From an uncultured Eubacteriales bacterium (GTDB lineage: Bacteria > Bacillota > Clostridia > Oscillospirales > Acutalibacteraceae), in assembly GCA_934541115.1 (NCBI GenBank), contig CAKTDF010000006.1:29330-93329 (forward strand): a DNA stretch of 64,000 nucleotides, in the 5' to 3' direction. Position 1 is the first letter of the stretch. Every line of letters starts with the position of its first letter. Made by a program: the position numbers and the translations under genes. Shown piece after piece: positions 6,860 to 15,836 of the stretch. The notes under the pieces are model-generated. The model made no database searches and had not been told where the DNA came from. It saw only the letters and a list, made by a program, of their open reading frames with translations.

Positions 6860-7818
6860 TTCTTCTTGTGCGCCTCCTCATATTTTTCATATGCCTTTAT
6901 TATGTCCTGAACGAGCTTGTGACGAACGACGTCTTTTTCTGAAAAACGAACCGTCTGAATATCGTCAACGTTCCTAAGAATCTTGATTATATCGACAAGA
7001 CCGGAACGCTTTCCGTCCGGAAGGTCGATTTGGGTGATATCGCCGGTAACGACAATCTTTGAGTTAAAACCCAAGCGTGTCAAAAACATCTTCATCTGCT
7101 CAACAGTTGTGTTCTGCGCCTCATCAAGTATTATAAAACTGTCGTCAAGAGTACGTCCGCGCATATACGCAAGCGGTGCGACCTCAATGTTGCCGCGTTC
7201 CTGATATCTCTGAAAGCTCTCCGCGCCGAGCATATCAAACAGTGCGTCATAAAGCGGACGAAGGTACGGGTCAACCTTTTGCTGAAGATCGCCGGGAAGA
7301 AAGCCAAGTTTTTCACCCGCCTCAACCGCAGGACGCGTTAAAATAATGCGATTGACCTGCTTTGCTCTGAACGCGCTGACCGCGAGAGCAACGGCAAGAT
7401 ATGTTTTGCCGGTTCCGGCCGGACCGACACCGATGGTTATTGTATTATTCCGAATAGCTTCTATATATTTTTTTTGACCGAAAGTTTTAGCTTTGACGGG
7501 TTTGCCTTTAGCTGTGATGCAAACACAGTCACCGCTTATTGAAGCGAGGCGGTCGTCGTTACCCTCCTTGACAAGCGAAACAGCATAGCGGACATTCTGC
7601 TCGCCAAGAGCCTCACCCTTGGCAACAAGCGAAAGCAGGGCATTCACTGCACGCTCGGCAAGGGCACAGTTTTCCTCATCTCCTTGGATCTTCAGTTCAC
7701 TTCCACGGCTGATGACCGAGACGGAAAATTCATTTTCAATATACTTTATATTTTCGTCAAAGGAACCGAAAAGACTGACCGCGTGTTCCATTCTTTCTAT
7801 GTTTACTATGCGCTCCAA
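6856..7818 (-). CDS. phoH: PhoH-family ATPase/RNA helicase-like protein
   Basis: A P-loop NTPase of the PhoH (PhoL/YbeZ) family, typically encoded with ybeY and linked to RNA metabolism. Walker A is GVGPAGTGKTYLAV and Walker B is DSFIILDEAQN. These are flanked by the family-specific TRPAVEAGEKLGFLPGDLQQKVDPYLRPLYDAL. An N-terminal KH-like segment (residues about 15-60, SVISRGSELKIQGD) precedes it. The chosen start is TTG at 7818 (320 aa), with AGGGAG about 11 nt upstream; upstream in-frame codons overlap the promoter. In Bacillus a PgpH-type HD gene lies between phoH and ybeY; here the two are directly fused by a 4-nt overlap. Confidence 0.94.
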   Translation of the reverse strand: MERIVNIERMEHAVSLFGSFDENIKYIENEFSVSVISRGSELKIQGDEENCALAERAVNALLSLVAKGEALGEQNVRYAVSLVKEGNDDRLASISGDCVCITAKGKPVKAKTFGQKKYIEAIRNNTITIGVGPAGTGKTYLAVALAVSAFRAKQVNRIILTRPAVEAGEKLGFLPGDLQQKVDPYLRPLYDALFDMLGAESFQRYQERGNIEVAPLAYMRGRTLDDSFIILDEAQNTTVEQMKMFLTRLGFNSKIVVTGDITQIDLPDGKRSGLVDIIKILRNVDDIQTVRFSEKDVVRHKLVQDIIKAYEKYEEAHKKK

Positions 7819-7852
7819 ACGGGCAACACTCCCTGATACAATAATCAAAGTT

Positions 7853-7880
7853 ATTATACCACGTTTTCCGAATTTGTGAA
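7853..7880 (-). promoter_or_regulatory. Probable promoter of phoH-ybeY-dgkA-tcdA
   Basis: On the minus strand TTCACA (7875-7880), a 16-bp spacer and TATAAT (7853-7858). It would start transcription about 30 nt before the phoH TTG and separates this group from the sporulation genes yqfC/yqfD upstream. Confidence 0.55.
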
Positions 7881-7902
7881 TAGTCAAACAAAATTTTTTG
7901 GC

Positions 7903-9075
7903 TTAATTTTCAAATTTAATTTTTTGCTTTATTCCCATAAAATCAATGCAACGACTTTTGCCGGAAATCATTAGCTTTTCCGCGTCATTGTCTACTTTAA
8001 GCTCGGTTTTTAAAACGTTTGTATTCTTATATTTTTCATATGCAGCACGCGTGTATTCATCAAAAATGTCTTCTTTTTCAAAACCGGTACTGCCGCTTTG
8101 AACGGTATAATATGCCCTCGTTCGTTTTTCAACAGAAAACGGCATACTGTGATTGCCGAGTTCAAGAACGCTTTCTGTTTTAAACTCATCATAATCTCCT
8201 CCGTTTTTAAAAAAGCCGAGCGGTATTTTCAGCCAAAAGAATCTTACCGAATATACGCTTCTTGTTGCAGTGAACACCTTATAGTCGCTTTGATGTTTTT
8301 TTTCAGCTGATACAGTGTCACTGTGAAGAGCCGTTATTTTTCCGCGGGCCTCGTGAAAAGATGAAGAAAAATCCCTGTTTTCAACAATGCCGCTGATGAG
8401 CAGGTCTCCCTTTTTTACGCCGTTACCCTCAAAATTCGCCTTTGTTCCGTTGTGCACCTCAAGAGAAAGCAGCAAACCGTCAAAATCGGCAACAATATTG
8501 CATGGATCGGAATAGGTTTTGCTCTCCGGTTTTTCAATGTAATCGCGCGCCTCAATAACTGCCCTGCTGCCGGAAACATTGACCGCGACCCAAAGCAATC
8601 TGCCGTTGAGCTTTGTTATCATCTTGTCCGCAACCTCATGAACATCAAGAGTCGGTCTGAAACAGCCGAGCCTGAGTCCGTATTCCTGTGCAACACTCAA
8701 AATTTCCGTACTGCTGATATTTTCACTGCCAACGGTTTCAATATTCCAGACAAAAAGCGACATTATGCTCATGAACAATACAAAAAAAGCCGCGCCTACA
8801 GCCAGACCGACGCGATTCCGGTTTTTGAACATAAAAAACGGAAGACCGTGCTTTGAAATGCAGCGAAGTTTCATTCCGCTTTGTTTTGCAACGGTCCGCA
8901 GCTTAATGTAATCGCGCGCTGTAACAAAGCCCTCAAGCCGTTCATCGTCAAAAGCGAGCGAGCGCACTCCCAAGCGCCTTTGCTCGCAAAGATTGACAAA
9001 GCGTTCACCGAAGCCGCCCTCAGCGCCGAACTTTACATATCCGTTAAATAGCCTGACAAGCTCAACAAGGTTCAT
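7903..9075 (-). CDS. yqfD: Sporulation protein YqfD
   Basis: YqfD is a mother-cell membrane protein (sigma-E regulon in Bacillus) needed for efficient sporulation; its molecular role is not well defined. The sequence has the typical N-terminal soluble part (MNLVELVRLFNGYVKFGAEGG), a single hydrophobic segment (GLAVGAAFFVLFMSIMSLFVWNI, about residues 95-117), and the following ETVGSENISSTEILSVAQEYGLRLG region that resembles a POTRA-like fold. The start at 9075 has GAGGAGAAAAGT just before the ATG; a longer frame upstream overlaps the yqfC end. Length 390 aa matches the family. It is 10 bp downstream of yqfC, so they form one operon. Confidence 0.93.
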   Translation of the reverse strand: MNLVELVRLFNGYVKFGAEGGFGERFVNLCEQRRLGVRSLAFDDERLEGFVTARDYIKLRTVAKQSGMKLRCISKHGLPFFMFKNRNRVGLAVGAAFFVLFMSIMSLFVWNIETVGSENISSTEILSVAQEYGLRLGCFRPTLDVHEVADKMITKLNGRLLWVAVNVSGSRAVIEARDYIEKPESKTYSDPCNIVADFDGLLLSLEVHNGTKANFEGNGVKKGDLLISGIVENRDFSSSFHEARGKITALHSDTVSAEKKHQSDYKVFTATRSVYSVRFFWLKIPLGFFKNGGDYDEFKTESVLELGNHSMPFSVEKRTRAYYTVQSGSTGFEKEDIFDEYTRAAYEKYKNTNVLKTELKVDNDAEKLMISGKSRCIDFMGIKQKIKFEN

Positions 9076-9085
9076 ACTTTTCTCC

Positions 9086-9355
9086 TCACATTCCAAATTC
9101 AACCGAAACAATAGTCCCGGTTACGCAAGCAAGCCCGTCATTCATATTGTTGATGCACAGGCAGTCTCCGCTGAATTTCACTGTTATACCGCGGCAGTTA
9201 AGCTTGATGAAGCTCTTGTCATACTTAATTATTCCGACGCAGCCATCAACGCTCGCCTCTCGATTTGAAAAAAGTTCAATATGCGGCAAGCACAGTTCAT
9301 TGCCGCAGCCAAGCGATGATAATTCTTCCATTTTTTCCTTAAAACGTTTTTGCAT
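9086..9355 (-). CDS. yqfC: Sporulation protein YqfC
   Basis: A small (89 aa) protein of the YqfC/YabP-like family, encoded just before yqfD in endospore formers. Visible features are a short charged N-terminus (MQKRFKEKMEEL) and the family-typical beta-rich body LCLPHIELFSNREASVDGCVGIIKYDKSFIKLNCRGITVKFSGDCL. The ATG at 9355 has AAAGGA 10 nt upstream; two further in-frame starts upstream (9385, 9421) have poorer sites. It is the first gene of the yqfC-yqfD operon and is divergent from ylbJ, so the 95-bp gap to ylbJ holds both promoters. Confidence 0.9.
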   Translation of the reverse strand: MQKRFKEKMEELSSLGCGNELCLPHIELFSNREASVDGCVGIIKYDKSFIKLNCRGITVKFSGDCLCINNMNDGLACVTGTIVSVEFGM

Positions 9356-9450
9356 AGACGTGCGTCCTTTCTTTATTTGTTTCATAATTATGCCGCGCAG
9401 ATTTATAATATCACCCGACAAAGAATCATAGAGTTTAACGGTGATAGATT

Positions 9451-10542
9451 ATGAAAAAAGCAGGCATTATTTTTAAGTTGGCATTTTTTGGCTTTTTGCT
9501 TTTTCTCTGTGCATTTTTCTTTTTGCTGTATCCAAAACAAACCGCAAAAAGTGTTGAAGAAGGTTTAGAACTCTGCCTAAAAACTGTTATTCCTTCTATG
9601 TTCCCTTTCATGGTGCTTTCCGGCATTTTCACTTCAAGCGTATTCTGCGAAAAGTTAAGCCGTCTGCTCGGAAAAGCAACCGAATTCATTTTCAAACTGA
9701 GTCCGTTCTGTTCTGCCGGAATTCTGCTTTCCGCAGTCGGCGGATATCCTCTCGGCGCTTTCACGGCACGCCGACTTTTTGAAAACGGTGAAATATCGCA
9801 GAACGATTTTAAAAAGCTGTTACTCTTTGCAGTTCTTCCGTCTCCGTCGTTTGCTGTCGGTGCGGTTGGCTCTGCCATGCTCGGATCAAAAAATGCAGGC
9901 TTTTTAATTTATGCCTCCGCTTTGCTTTCATCTTTTGTGCTCGGAGTTTTTTCAAGAATAACCGTTTTTAAAAGCACCGTTTCTGAACCATTTCAAAAAC
10001 TACCGGAGCAAAAGACAAGCATTCTTTCTCTAATTTCGTCGTCTGTTGAAAAAAGCGGTCATTCAATGCTGTTTATCTGTTTTTCTATATTGTTTTTCTC
10101 TGCCGTGCTTTCGGTCACGGACTCGTTTTTTCCGTCCGAGCTTGAAAAAATGTTTTGCGCTGCACTGCTTGAAGTGACCTGCGGCTGCAAAAGACTTTGC
10201 GGAAAATTTTCACTGCCGGTAATTGCAGGCGTTGTAGGCTGGGGCGGCTTTTGCACACATTTTCAAATTATGAATGAGGTGACGTTATCGGGTCTTTCCC
10301 CGGCTGTTTTTCTTTCTTTCAGGCTGCTGCACGGTGCGCTTTCCTCTGTTTTTTGCCTTGCGCTTCTGAAAATCTTCCCAGTTGCATGCGAAACATTTGC
10401 TCCCGGCTCGGCGCAAAGCATCAGCTACTCAAGCGGTTCTTCACTCGCTTTTTCGCTCTGTCTTGTTGCAATGAGCGTGCTGTTGCTCCTTGGCAACAAT
10501 TTTGCCCTTAACGGTCGAAAACACAAAGATAAAATAGCTTGA
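9451..10542 (+). CDS. ylbJ: Sporulation integral membrane protein YlbJ
   Basis: YlbJ is a polytopic membrane protein of the nucleoside-transporter-like (Gate domain) group, made under sigma-E in Bacillus and needed for spore cortex formation. The sequence has about eight hydrophobic segments and the family hallmark GGYPLGAFTARRLFENGEIS, repeated in a second Gate-like half (VVGWGGFCTHFQIMNE). KTVIPSMFPFMVLSG near residue 48 is also typical. Length is 363 aa. A GGTGAT sequence lies 9 nt before the ATG. Its position opposite yqfC suggests a shared sporulation control region. Confidence 0.93.
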   Translation: MKKAGIIFKLAFFGFLLFLCAFFFLLYPKQTAKSVEEGLELCLKTVIPSMFPFMVLSGIFTSSVFCEKLSRLLGKATEFIFKLSPFCSAGILLSAVGGYPLGAFTARRLFENGEISQNDFKKLLLFAVLPSPSFAVGAVGSAMLGSKNAGFLIYASALLSSFVLGVFSRITVFKSTVSEPFQKLPEQKTSILSLISSSVEKSGHSMLFICFSILFFSAVLSVTDSFFPSELEKMFCAALLEVTCGCKRLCGKFSLPVIAGVVGWGGFCTHFQIMNEVTLSGLSPAVFLSFRLLHGALSSVFCLALLKIFPVACETFAPGSAQSISYSSGSSLAFSLCLVAMSVLLLLGNNFALNGRKHKDKIA

Positions 10543-10595
10543 ATTATACAAAATACTGTGCTATAATGCAATGAGTAATTTTGAGGAGGTGTCTC

Positions 10596-10814
10596 ATGGG
10601 GCAGAAGCTTTTCAGCGGTAAAAACTATGAAAAACGTTGTGAATACTGCCTTAAAGGCAGACTTCCGCAAGACAGAAGCGTTGTCCTTTGCAGACGGTTC
10701 GGCGTGGTTCCACTCGACTTTTCCTGCAGAAAATTTGAGTATGACCCTCTGAAACGTGTTCCCAACAGAATCAAGTTCAACGCGTCATTTGATGAAAATG
10801 AATTCAAGCTATGA
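10596..10814 (+). CDS. Small four-cysteine protein, conserved in Clostridia
   Basis: A 72-residue protein starting MGQKLFSGKNYEKRCEYCLKG, with GAGGAGG 7 nt before the ATG at 10596. It has a CEYC pair, then VVLCRRFGVVPLDFSCRKFEYDPLKRVP, so four cysteines in a C-x2-C ... C-x13-C layout that could bind one zinc or an iron-sulfur cluster. From memory, short proteins of this pattern occur widely in Oscillospirales-type genomes without an assigned function. It sits between ylbJ and ligA with its own terminator. No signal peptide is present, so it is probably cytoplasmic. Confidence 0.75.
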   Translation: MGQKLFSGKNYEKRCEYCLKGRLPQDRSVVLCRRFGVVPLDFSCRKFEYDPLKRVPNRIKFNASFDENEFKL

Positions 10815-10820
10815 AAATCC

Positions 10821-10846
10821 GCCGTCTGAAAAAGACGGTTTTTTTA
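10821..10846 (+). terminator. Terminator after the four-cysteine gene
   Basis: CCGTCT (10822-10827) pairs with AGACGG (10833-10838), followed by seven T. The short stem lies a few bases after the stop codon. Confidence 0.75.
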
Positions 10847-10850
10847 TTTG

Positions 10851-10876
10851 AAAACAGATGAAAAATCATCTGTTTT
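10851..10876. repeat. Perfect 10-bp inverted repeat upstream of ligA
   Basis: AAAACAGATG (10851-10860) and CATCTGTTTT (10867-10876) with a 6-nt loop. It may be a second terminator for the upstream gene, or an operator or hairpin in the ligA promoter region (TAAAAT at 10881-10886). Confidence 0.55.
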
Positions 10877-10938
10877 GTGGTAAAATAAAAGATACAGACA
10901 ACTGCAGAGTTTTTTCTCTGCCGCACGGAGGAAACAGC

Positions 10939-12921
10939 ATGACCGACTTTGAAACAAAACAAAAGCGCGCAGAAGAACTGCGCGGTATAATTGAGTATCA
11001 CAACAAAAAATACTATGAAAACGATGAGCCGGAAATTGAAGACTTTGAATATGACAAGTTACTGCATGAATTGATTGAAATTGAAGAACAATATCCGGAG
11101 CTTTCAACAGATGATTCGCCAACAAAGCATGTGGGCGGAAAAGCCAGTTCCCAGTTTTCACCGGTTGAACACAAAGTCAAAATGGAGAGCCTCCAGGACG
11201 CATTTTCAAAAGAGGAGCTTTCCGATTTTGACCGACGTGTACACGAAAGTGCAGGCTCTGCGAAGTATATTGTTGAGCCTAAAATTGACGGTCTTTCCGT
11301 CAGCCTTGAGTATGAAAACGGCGTTTTTGTCCGCGGTTCGACGCGTGGTGACGGAACAACCGGCGAAGACATTACGGCAAATCTTAAAACCATTTCTTCA
11401 ATTCCTATGAGAATAAACGGCGCTCCGTCTTTTCTTGAAGTACGCGGCGAGGTCTATATGCCAAAGGCGGTTTTTGAAGAACTTGTCAAAAAGCAGGAGC
11501 TTGACGGTGAAAAACCGTTCAAAAATCCTCGGAATGCCGCGGCAGGCTCACTCAGACAAAAGAATCCGCAAATCACACGTCAGCGTAAGCTTGATATTTT
11601 TGTTTTTAATATTCAGCAAATCGACGGGGCAACACTCACAGGTCACCGTGAATCGCTTGAATTTCTGCGTTCACTCGGTTTTAATATCATTCCGTTTTTC
11701 AAAGAGTGCAAAAGTATTGACGAAGTATTTGAGGAAATCGATCGAATAGGAAATGAACGCGGAGAGCTGAGCTTTGACATAGACGGAGCAGTCATCAAGG
11801 TTGATGATTTTGAAAAACGCCGTGTGCTCGGCTCAACGGCAAAATTTCCAAAATGGGCTATTGCGTTTAAGTATCCTCCCGAGGAAAAGGAAACAACGCT
11901 CCTTGACATTGAAATCAATGTTGGCAGAACAGGTGTGCTGACGCCGACCGCTGTTTTTGAACCGACCTTTATTGCCGGATCGACAGTCAGCCGCGCAACG
12001 CTCCACAATCAGGATTTTATAAATGAAAAGGGAATTTGCCTTGGTGACCGAATCATTATCCGCAAAGCAGGCGATGTCATTCCGGAGGTTGTTGCAGTTG
12101 CCGCTCACAAAGAGAACTCTGAAGTATACACAATGCCATCTGTGTGTCCCTCCTGTGGCTCAAAAACGGTTCGTGAACTGGACGAAGCTGCTCTGCGCTG
12201 CCTCAATCCGGACTGTCCGAGTCAGCTTTTGAGAAATCTTATCCACTTTTGTTCACGCGACGCCATGGACATCGAGGGCATGGGTGACGCGGTGCTTGCC
12301 GTTTTGGTTGAGAAAGGTATGATCAAAACTGCGGCAGATATCTATTCGCTCAATTTTGATGAAGTTGCAGACATTGAACGTATGGGCAAAAAAAGCGCCG
12401 ACAATCTGCGCTCGGCGATTGAAAAATCAAAACAAAATGAGCTTTATCGCCTTATTTTCGCACTTGGCATACATCATATAGGTCAAAAAGCGGCAAAGCT
12501 GCTTGAAAACAGATTTTCCGGAATGGAGGAGCTGATGAACGCCGGCTCCGATGAACTGTCTTCGATAGACGGATTCGGCGAAATAATGGCGCAAAGCGTT
12601 GTTGATTTCTTTTCACTTTCAAAGAGCCGCGAGCTTGTTGAAGCTCTAAAAAATGCCGGAGTGAACATGCAGAGCAAGGAAAAAAGTACGGATCACCGCT
12701 TTGAGGGACTGACATTTGTTCTCACTGGCACGCTTTCGACCTATACACGAAGCGAAGCCTCGGCGATAATTGAAGGTTTTGGCGGAAAAAGTTCGTCCTC
12801 TGTTTCCAAAAAAACTAACTTTGTTCTTGCAGGAGACGATGCCGGCAGCAAGCTGAGAAAAGCCAACGAGCTCGGAATACGCGTCATTACAGAAGAAGAA
12901 TTTGCAGAAATGGTTAAATGA
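10939..12921 (+). CDS. ligA: NAD-dependent DNA ligase LigA
   Basis: Seals nicks in replication and repair using NAD+. The domain order is complete: Ia (residues 1-60), adenylation domain with the active lysine in EPKIDGLS (K115), OB fold (RTGVLTPTAVFEP), a zinc finger with four cysteines (CPSCGSK...CLNPDCPSQ), helix-hairpin-helix region (IERMGKKSADNL, SIDGFGEIMAQSV), and a C-terminal BRCT domain (GLTFVLTGTLSTYTRSEASAIIEGFGGKSSSSVSKKT). The start at 10939 has GGAGG 8 nt upstream; the frame extends further upstream but without a site. The 660-aa length is normal. It is the last gene of this plus-strand block. Confidence 0.97.
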   Translation: MTDFETKQKRAEELRGIIEYHNKKYYENDEPEIEDFEYDKLLHELIEIEEQYPELSTDDSPTKHVGGKASSQFSPVEHKVKMESLQDAFSKEELSDFDRRVHESAGSAKYIVEPKIDGLSVSLEYENGVFVRGSTRGDGTTGEDITANLKTISSIPMRINGAPSFLEVRGEVYMPKAVFEELVKKQELDGEKPFKNPRNAAAGSLRQKNPQITRQRKLDIFVFNIQQIDGATLTGHRESLEFLRSLGFNIIPFFKECKSIDEVFEEIDRIGNERGELSFDIDGAVIKVDDFEKRRVLGSTAKFPKWAIAFKYPPEEKETTLLDIEINVGRTGVLTPTAVFEPTFIAGSTVSRATLHNQDFINEKGICLGDRIIIRKAGDVIPEVVAVAAHKENSEVYTMPSVCPSCGSKTVRELDEAALRCLNPDCPSQLLRNLIHFCSRDAMDIEGMGDAVLAVLVEKGMIKTAADIYSLNFDEVADIERMGKKSADNLRSAIEKSKQNELYRLIFALGIHHIGQKAAKLLENRFSGMEELMNAGSDELSSIDGFGEIMAQSVVDFFSLSKSRELVEALKNAGVNMQSKEKSTDHRFEGLTFVLTGTLSTYTRSEASAIIEGFGGKSSSSVSKKTNFVLAGDDAGSKLRKANELGIRVITEEEFAEMVK

Positions 12922-12957
12922 ATAAATCGAGGAAAGTTGAACTCGCTTCTCCTTAAC

Positions 12958-13002
12958 TCAAAAAGCAGCCGTTATCCGAAACAAACGCGGACAACGGCTG
13001 CT
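12958..13002 (-). terminator. Terminator between ligA and the alpha-galactosidase gene
   Basis: AAGCAGCCGTTATCCG and CGGACAACGGCTGCTT form a long stem with one mismatch. On the minus strand it is followed by TTTTTGAG, so it mainly ends the alpha-galactosidase transcript; ligA may also use it. Confidence 0.75.
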
Positions 13003-13072
13003 TATTCATTCAGCATACCTATTCAAGTGTGTACTCATTTGCCGAGGGTGAAAACTAACTGCCAAAACTTAA

Positions 13073-14806
13073 TTACTTTAAAATATACACCTTTACGCCA
13101 TGGCCCGGAACTTCTGCTGTGAAATCAGCTGACGCGGTAAATGAAGTCTTTTCCCATGCGTCAAAAACTTCATAACCGCCCTTAACAGGCAAATCAACAA
13201 AACCGAGATTCACGATTTTTCCGAGATCGACCTTAATACTCTTTAAATTCTTGCTCTTGTTGAAGACACAAACGGCAACCTTTGCCCCCTCAAGCGGTTT
13301 TACAAGAATATCAGAAATTCCGGTCTTAATGCGTCTGCACTGAACACCAAGCTTATCCTGATTTATGGCAATGAGATCTCTGTCTGTGAGAATCCTATAA
13401 ACACGGTTCTCTGTGTCAACAGAGCCGTCAGCCTTAATAAACTTGCGCACATCATTGCCGAGAATGAGCGGTGCGCACATCATGCACCAAAGAGAAAAAT
13501 GAGATTTGTTCTCTTCATAAGTAAGCTTTCCGTTGCCGACCTCAAGCATATCGGGGTCGTTCCAGCCGCCGCAGGAAGAATGCTTCCAAAGGCGGACATT
13601 GACTTCATATATCGCCATAACAGACGCCCAGAATGGCTTGATGTCCGGCGTTGTGCGCCAAAGGTTGCCTGCCTGTCTGCCCCATTTCCACGGACGGTTG
13701 AATCCCCACTCACAGAGAGAGAACACAATAGGCTTTACTTCAGTGCCGTTTTTTTCTGCATACTGTTTTGCCGCGCGTTTCAATTCCTTGCCCATGAGTT
13801 CATACTGCAAGGCGGCACTGTCTGCCCTTGAACCGACAGGATTGCAAAACTCAACCGTGTTTATGCCGGCACTCAGCTTAATATCGCACTGTGCGCGCTT
13901 TACACGGTCTGAGGTCAGAGTTTTTGGGCAATAAAGATAGTACCTATCCTTTTTGTTGACCGTCACAAGCAAAAAACGTTCTGAATCCGCAGATTTACGA
14001 ATCGTTAGTGAAAGTGTTACGGTTTCAGCTTGTTCTGATTCTACATTAACATAAAAAGAACCGTTTCTTGAACAAAGGCCCTTGATATATTCATAGTTAT
14101 CCTTATCATTGTCTTCTTCACGTACAATTCTTGCTCCACCCTCAAGGACGCAGTCGCGTGCAGAAAAACGAACAAAAGGAGTTTCTCCTTTTCTTGAAAA
14201 CTCAACAAAAGCAACAGCCGGGGCTTTTTCTGAAATCGGCACATTATGGCAAAAATCATATTTAAAATATTCAATTCCCCACTCTGCAAGACTGTCTGCG
14301 TCAACAGCCTCATGGTATAGACTTGCCGGATAGTCCTCACAGGTGCGGATACCGTTGGATGAGTAAAGTCCGAGTTTCATTCCGCGCTCATTGACATAAG
14401 TGCTGAGAGCCTTGATTCCGTTAGGAAAAGTGGCTTTATCGCACTGAAGTCTACCCTGTGAGTCGCGCTCAGAGCTTTGCCAACAGTCATCGATGTTGAC
14501 ATATTTATAACCCGCGTCAAGAAGTCCGCTGTTTTTCATTGCATCAGCAATTTCCTTGATAAGATCTTCATTGATTTTTGATGCAAAAAGGTTCCAGCTT
14601 GACCAGCCCATCGGCGGAGTCATTGCAACGCCGTTGTTATATCCGGTTTCGGCACTTGCATTGACAAATGCCTTATGGAGCAGTCGCTTTGCCTCACAAA
14701 CAGGACAAAACTTTTTGTTTTTCATATCAAGGGCAGTCTTGGTTCCCGCAGCGGCGGCGGCAGTACCTACAGCGGCGGCAACAACGGTTTTAATATTCTT
14801 TTTCAT
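13073..14806 (-). CDS. GH27 alpha-galactosidase with inserted domain
   Basis: A glycoside hydrolase family 27 enzyme that should release alpha-galactosyl residues by a retaining mechanism. The barrel starts at TPPMGWSSWNLFASKINED (residues 63-81), then YKYVNIDDCWQ. The nucleophile is D184 in EYFKYDFCHN. After that come about 140 residues (roughly 189-332) that are not part of the usual barrel and look beta-rich (SFYVNVESEQAETVTLSLTIR, RYYLYCPKTL, GINTVEFCNP). The barrel resumes at YELMGKELKRAAKQ, with LCEWGFNRPWKWG and the acid/base D388 in WRTTPDIKPFW. A C-terminal beta domain follows. The N-terminus MKKNIKTVVAAAVGTAAAAAG is a possible signal anchor. AAGGAGA precedes the ATG, and the gene is last in a four-gene minus-strand run. 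Confidence 0.9.
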   Translation of the reverse strand: MKKNIKTVVAAAVGTAAAAAGTKTALDMKNKKFCPVCEAKRLLHKAFVNASAETGYNNGVAMTPPMGWSSWNLFASKINEDLIKEIADAMKNSGLLDAGYKYVNIDDCWQSSERDSQGRLQCDKATFPNGIKALSTYVNERGMKLGLYSSNGIRTCEDYPASLYHEAVDADSLAEWGIEYFKYDFCHNVPISEKAPAVAFVEFSRKGETPFVRFSARDCVLEGGARIVREEDNDKDNYEYIKGLCSRNGSFYVNVESEQAETVTLSLTIRKSADSERFLLVTVNKKDRYYLYCPKTLTSDRVKRAQCDIKLSAGINTVEFCNPVGSRADSAALQYELMGKELKRAAKQYAEKNGTEVKPIVFSLCEWGFNRPWKWGRQAGNLWRTTPDIKPFWASVMAIYEVNVRLWKHSSCGGWNDPDMLEVGNGKLTYEENKSHFSLWCMMCAPLILGNDVRKFIKADGSVDTENRVYRILTDRDLIAINQDKLGVQCRRIKTGISDILVKPLEGAKVAVCVFNKSKNLKSIKVDLGKIVNLGFVDLPVKGGYEVFDAWEKTSFTASADFTAEVPGHGVKVYILK

Positions 14807-14818
14807 CTTGTATTCTCC

Positions 14819-15832
14819 TTACAGTATTGCAAAACTTTTGAGTATAAACACGGTTATGAAAACCGAAAAAAGCGAAATAACACTTGTCCAAACAACGAGC
14901 TGTGTGGCAAGCTGATCGTCTCCGCCTATCTCACCGACCATCACCGCACTTGAAACGGCAACTGGTGAACCAAAAACAGAAATATAACCCGGCAGCTCGT
15001 TTTTTGTCACCTCAAAAAGACCAAATCTTTTTGAAAGAAAAACAGCCAAGCCGATTCCGAGCGCAGGAGCAATAAAATTTCTCAGGATTACTCCGAGCGT
15101 AATGGGTTTTGCGAGATTTTTAATTGCAGAAAAATCAAATCTTGCGCCGAGTATGACAAGCGACAGCGGAGAAGCAATCGAAGCGGCACTTTTGACCGCT
15201 GTCCACAAAAACGGAATATCTTCTTTGACAGTGAACACGGGTGCCCCATCTGTACCGAGAGGCAAAAATGAACGCACAAGCAACGCTGCAGCTCCGCAAG
15301 CGACACCTAAAATCAACGGATTTTTGACAGTCTTCACCGCAGTTTGAAGAATGGTCGGCTTTTTCTTTGAGTCGGCATAATGAGAAAGACAAAATACCGC
15401 GAGCACATTAAAAAGAGGAATAGCAATCGCAGACAAAAGCGAAGCAAAGGCAAGTGCTTGGGCACCGCCGAGAGACTGCGCGAGCGGAATCCCGATTATG
15501 GCGTGGTTTGAACGAAAAGAGCATTGCAGCATAACGCCTTTTTGATTGTGCTCTTTTACAAAAAGTGCCGTGCAAATGGCACCGACGCCGAGAAAAAGAA
15601 AAACGGCAAAAACACTGTAAACGGCAGCTTTCCAATTAACCTCGTTAAGCGATTCAAGGCTATATACGTTTGTGAAAAGCAGAATCGGCAGAAAAACATT
15701 GAACACAAGGCTGTTGGCCTTTTTAAAAAACTCATCGCCGGCAAAATGCAGCTTTTTGAGCAAAAAACCAAGAAGCACAAGCAAAAGAATAGGCGCAACT
15801 GAATTAAATGCATAGCTGAAAACGTCAAACAA
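14819..15832 (-). CDS. AEC family transporter
   Basis: A member of the auxin efflux carrier (AEC) family, a ten-helix secondary carrier group that includes malate/malonate transporters. The 337 residues hold about ten hydrophobic segments in two five-helix halves, with the conserved polar breaks FLPILLFTNVY, CSFRSNHAIIGIPLAQSLGG and LRNFIAPALGIG. The start is TTG at 15832, which directly follows the trmO stop and has GGAGG 9 nt upstream. The substrate cannot be read from sequence; proximity to alpha-galactosidase may be incidental. Confidence 0.88.
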   Translation of the reverse strand: MFDVFSYAFNSVAPILLLVLLGFLLKKLHFAGDEFFKKANSLVFNVFLPILLFTNVYSLESLNEVNWKAAVYSVFAVFLFLGVGAICTALFVKEHNQKGVMLQCSFRSNHAIIGIPLAQSLGGAQALAFASLLSAIAIPLFNVLAVFCLSHYADSKKKPTILQTAVKTVKNPLILGVACGAAALLVRSFLPLGTDGAPVFTVKEDIPFLWTAVKSAASIASPLSLVILGARFDFSAIKNLAKPITLGVILRNFIAPALGIGLAVFLSKRFGLFEVTKNELPGYISVFGSPVAVSSAVMVGEIGGDDQLATQLVVWTSVISLFSVFITVFILKSFAIL

Positions 15833-15836
15833 AATC

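Noticed and set aside
12918..12956. A 12-codon frame overlapping the ligA stop (ATGA)
   Set aside because: Too short, no independent ribosome site, and no conservation can be claimed.
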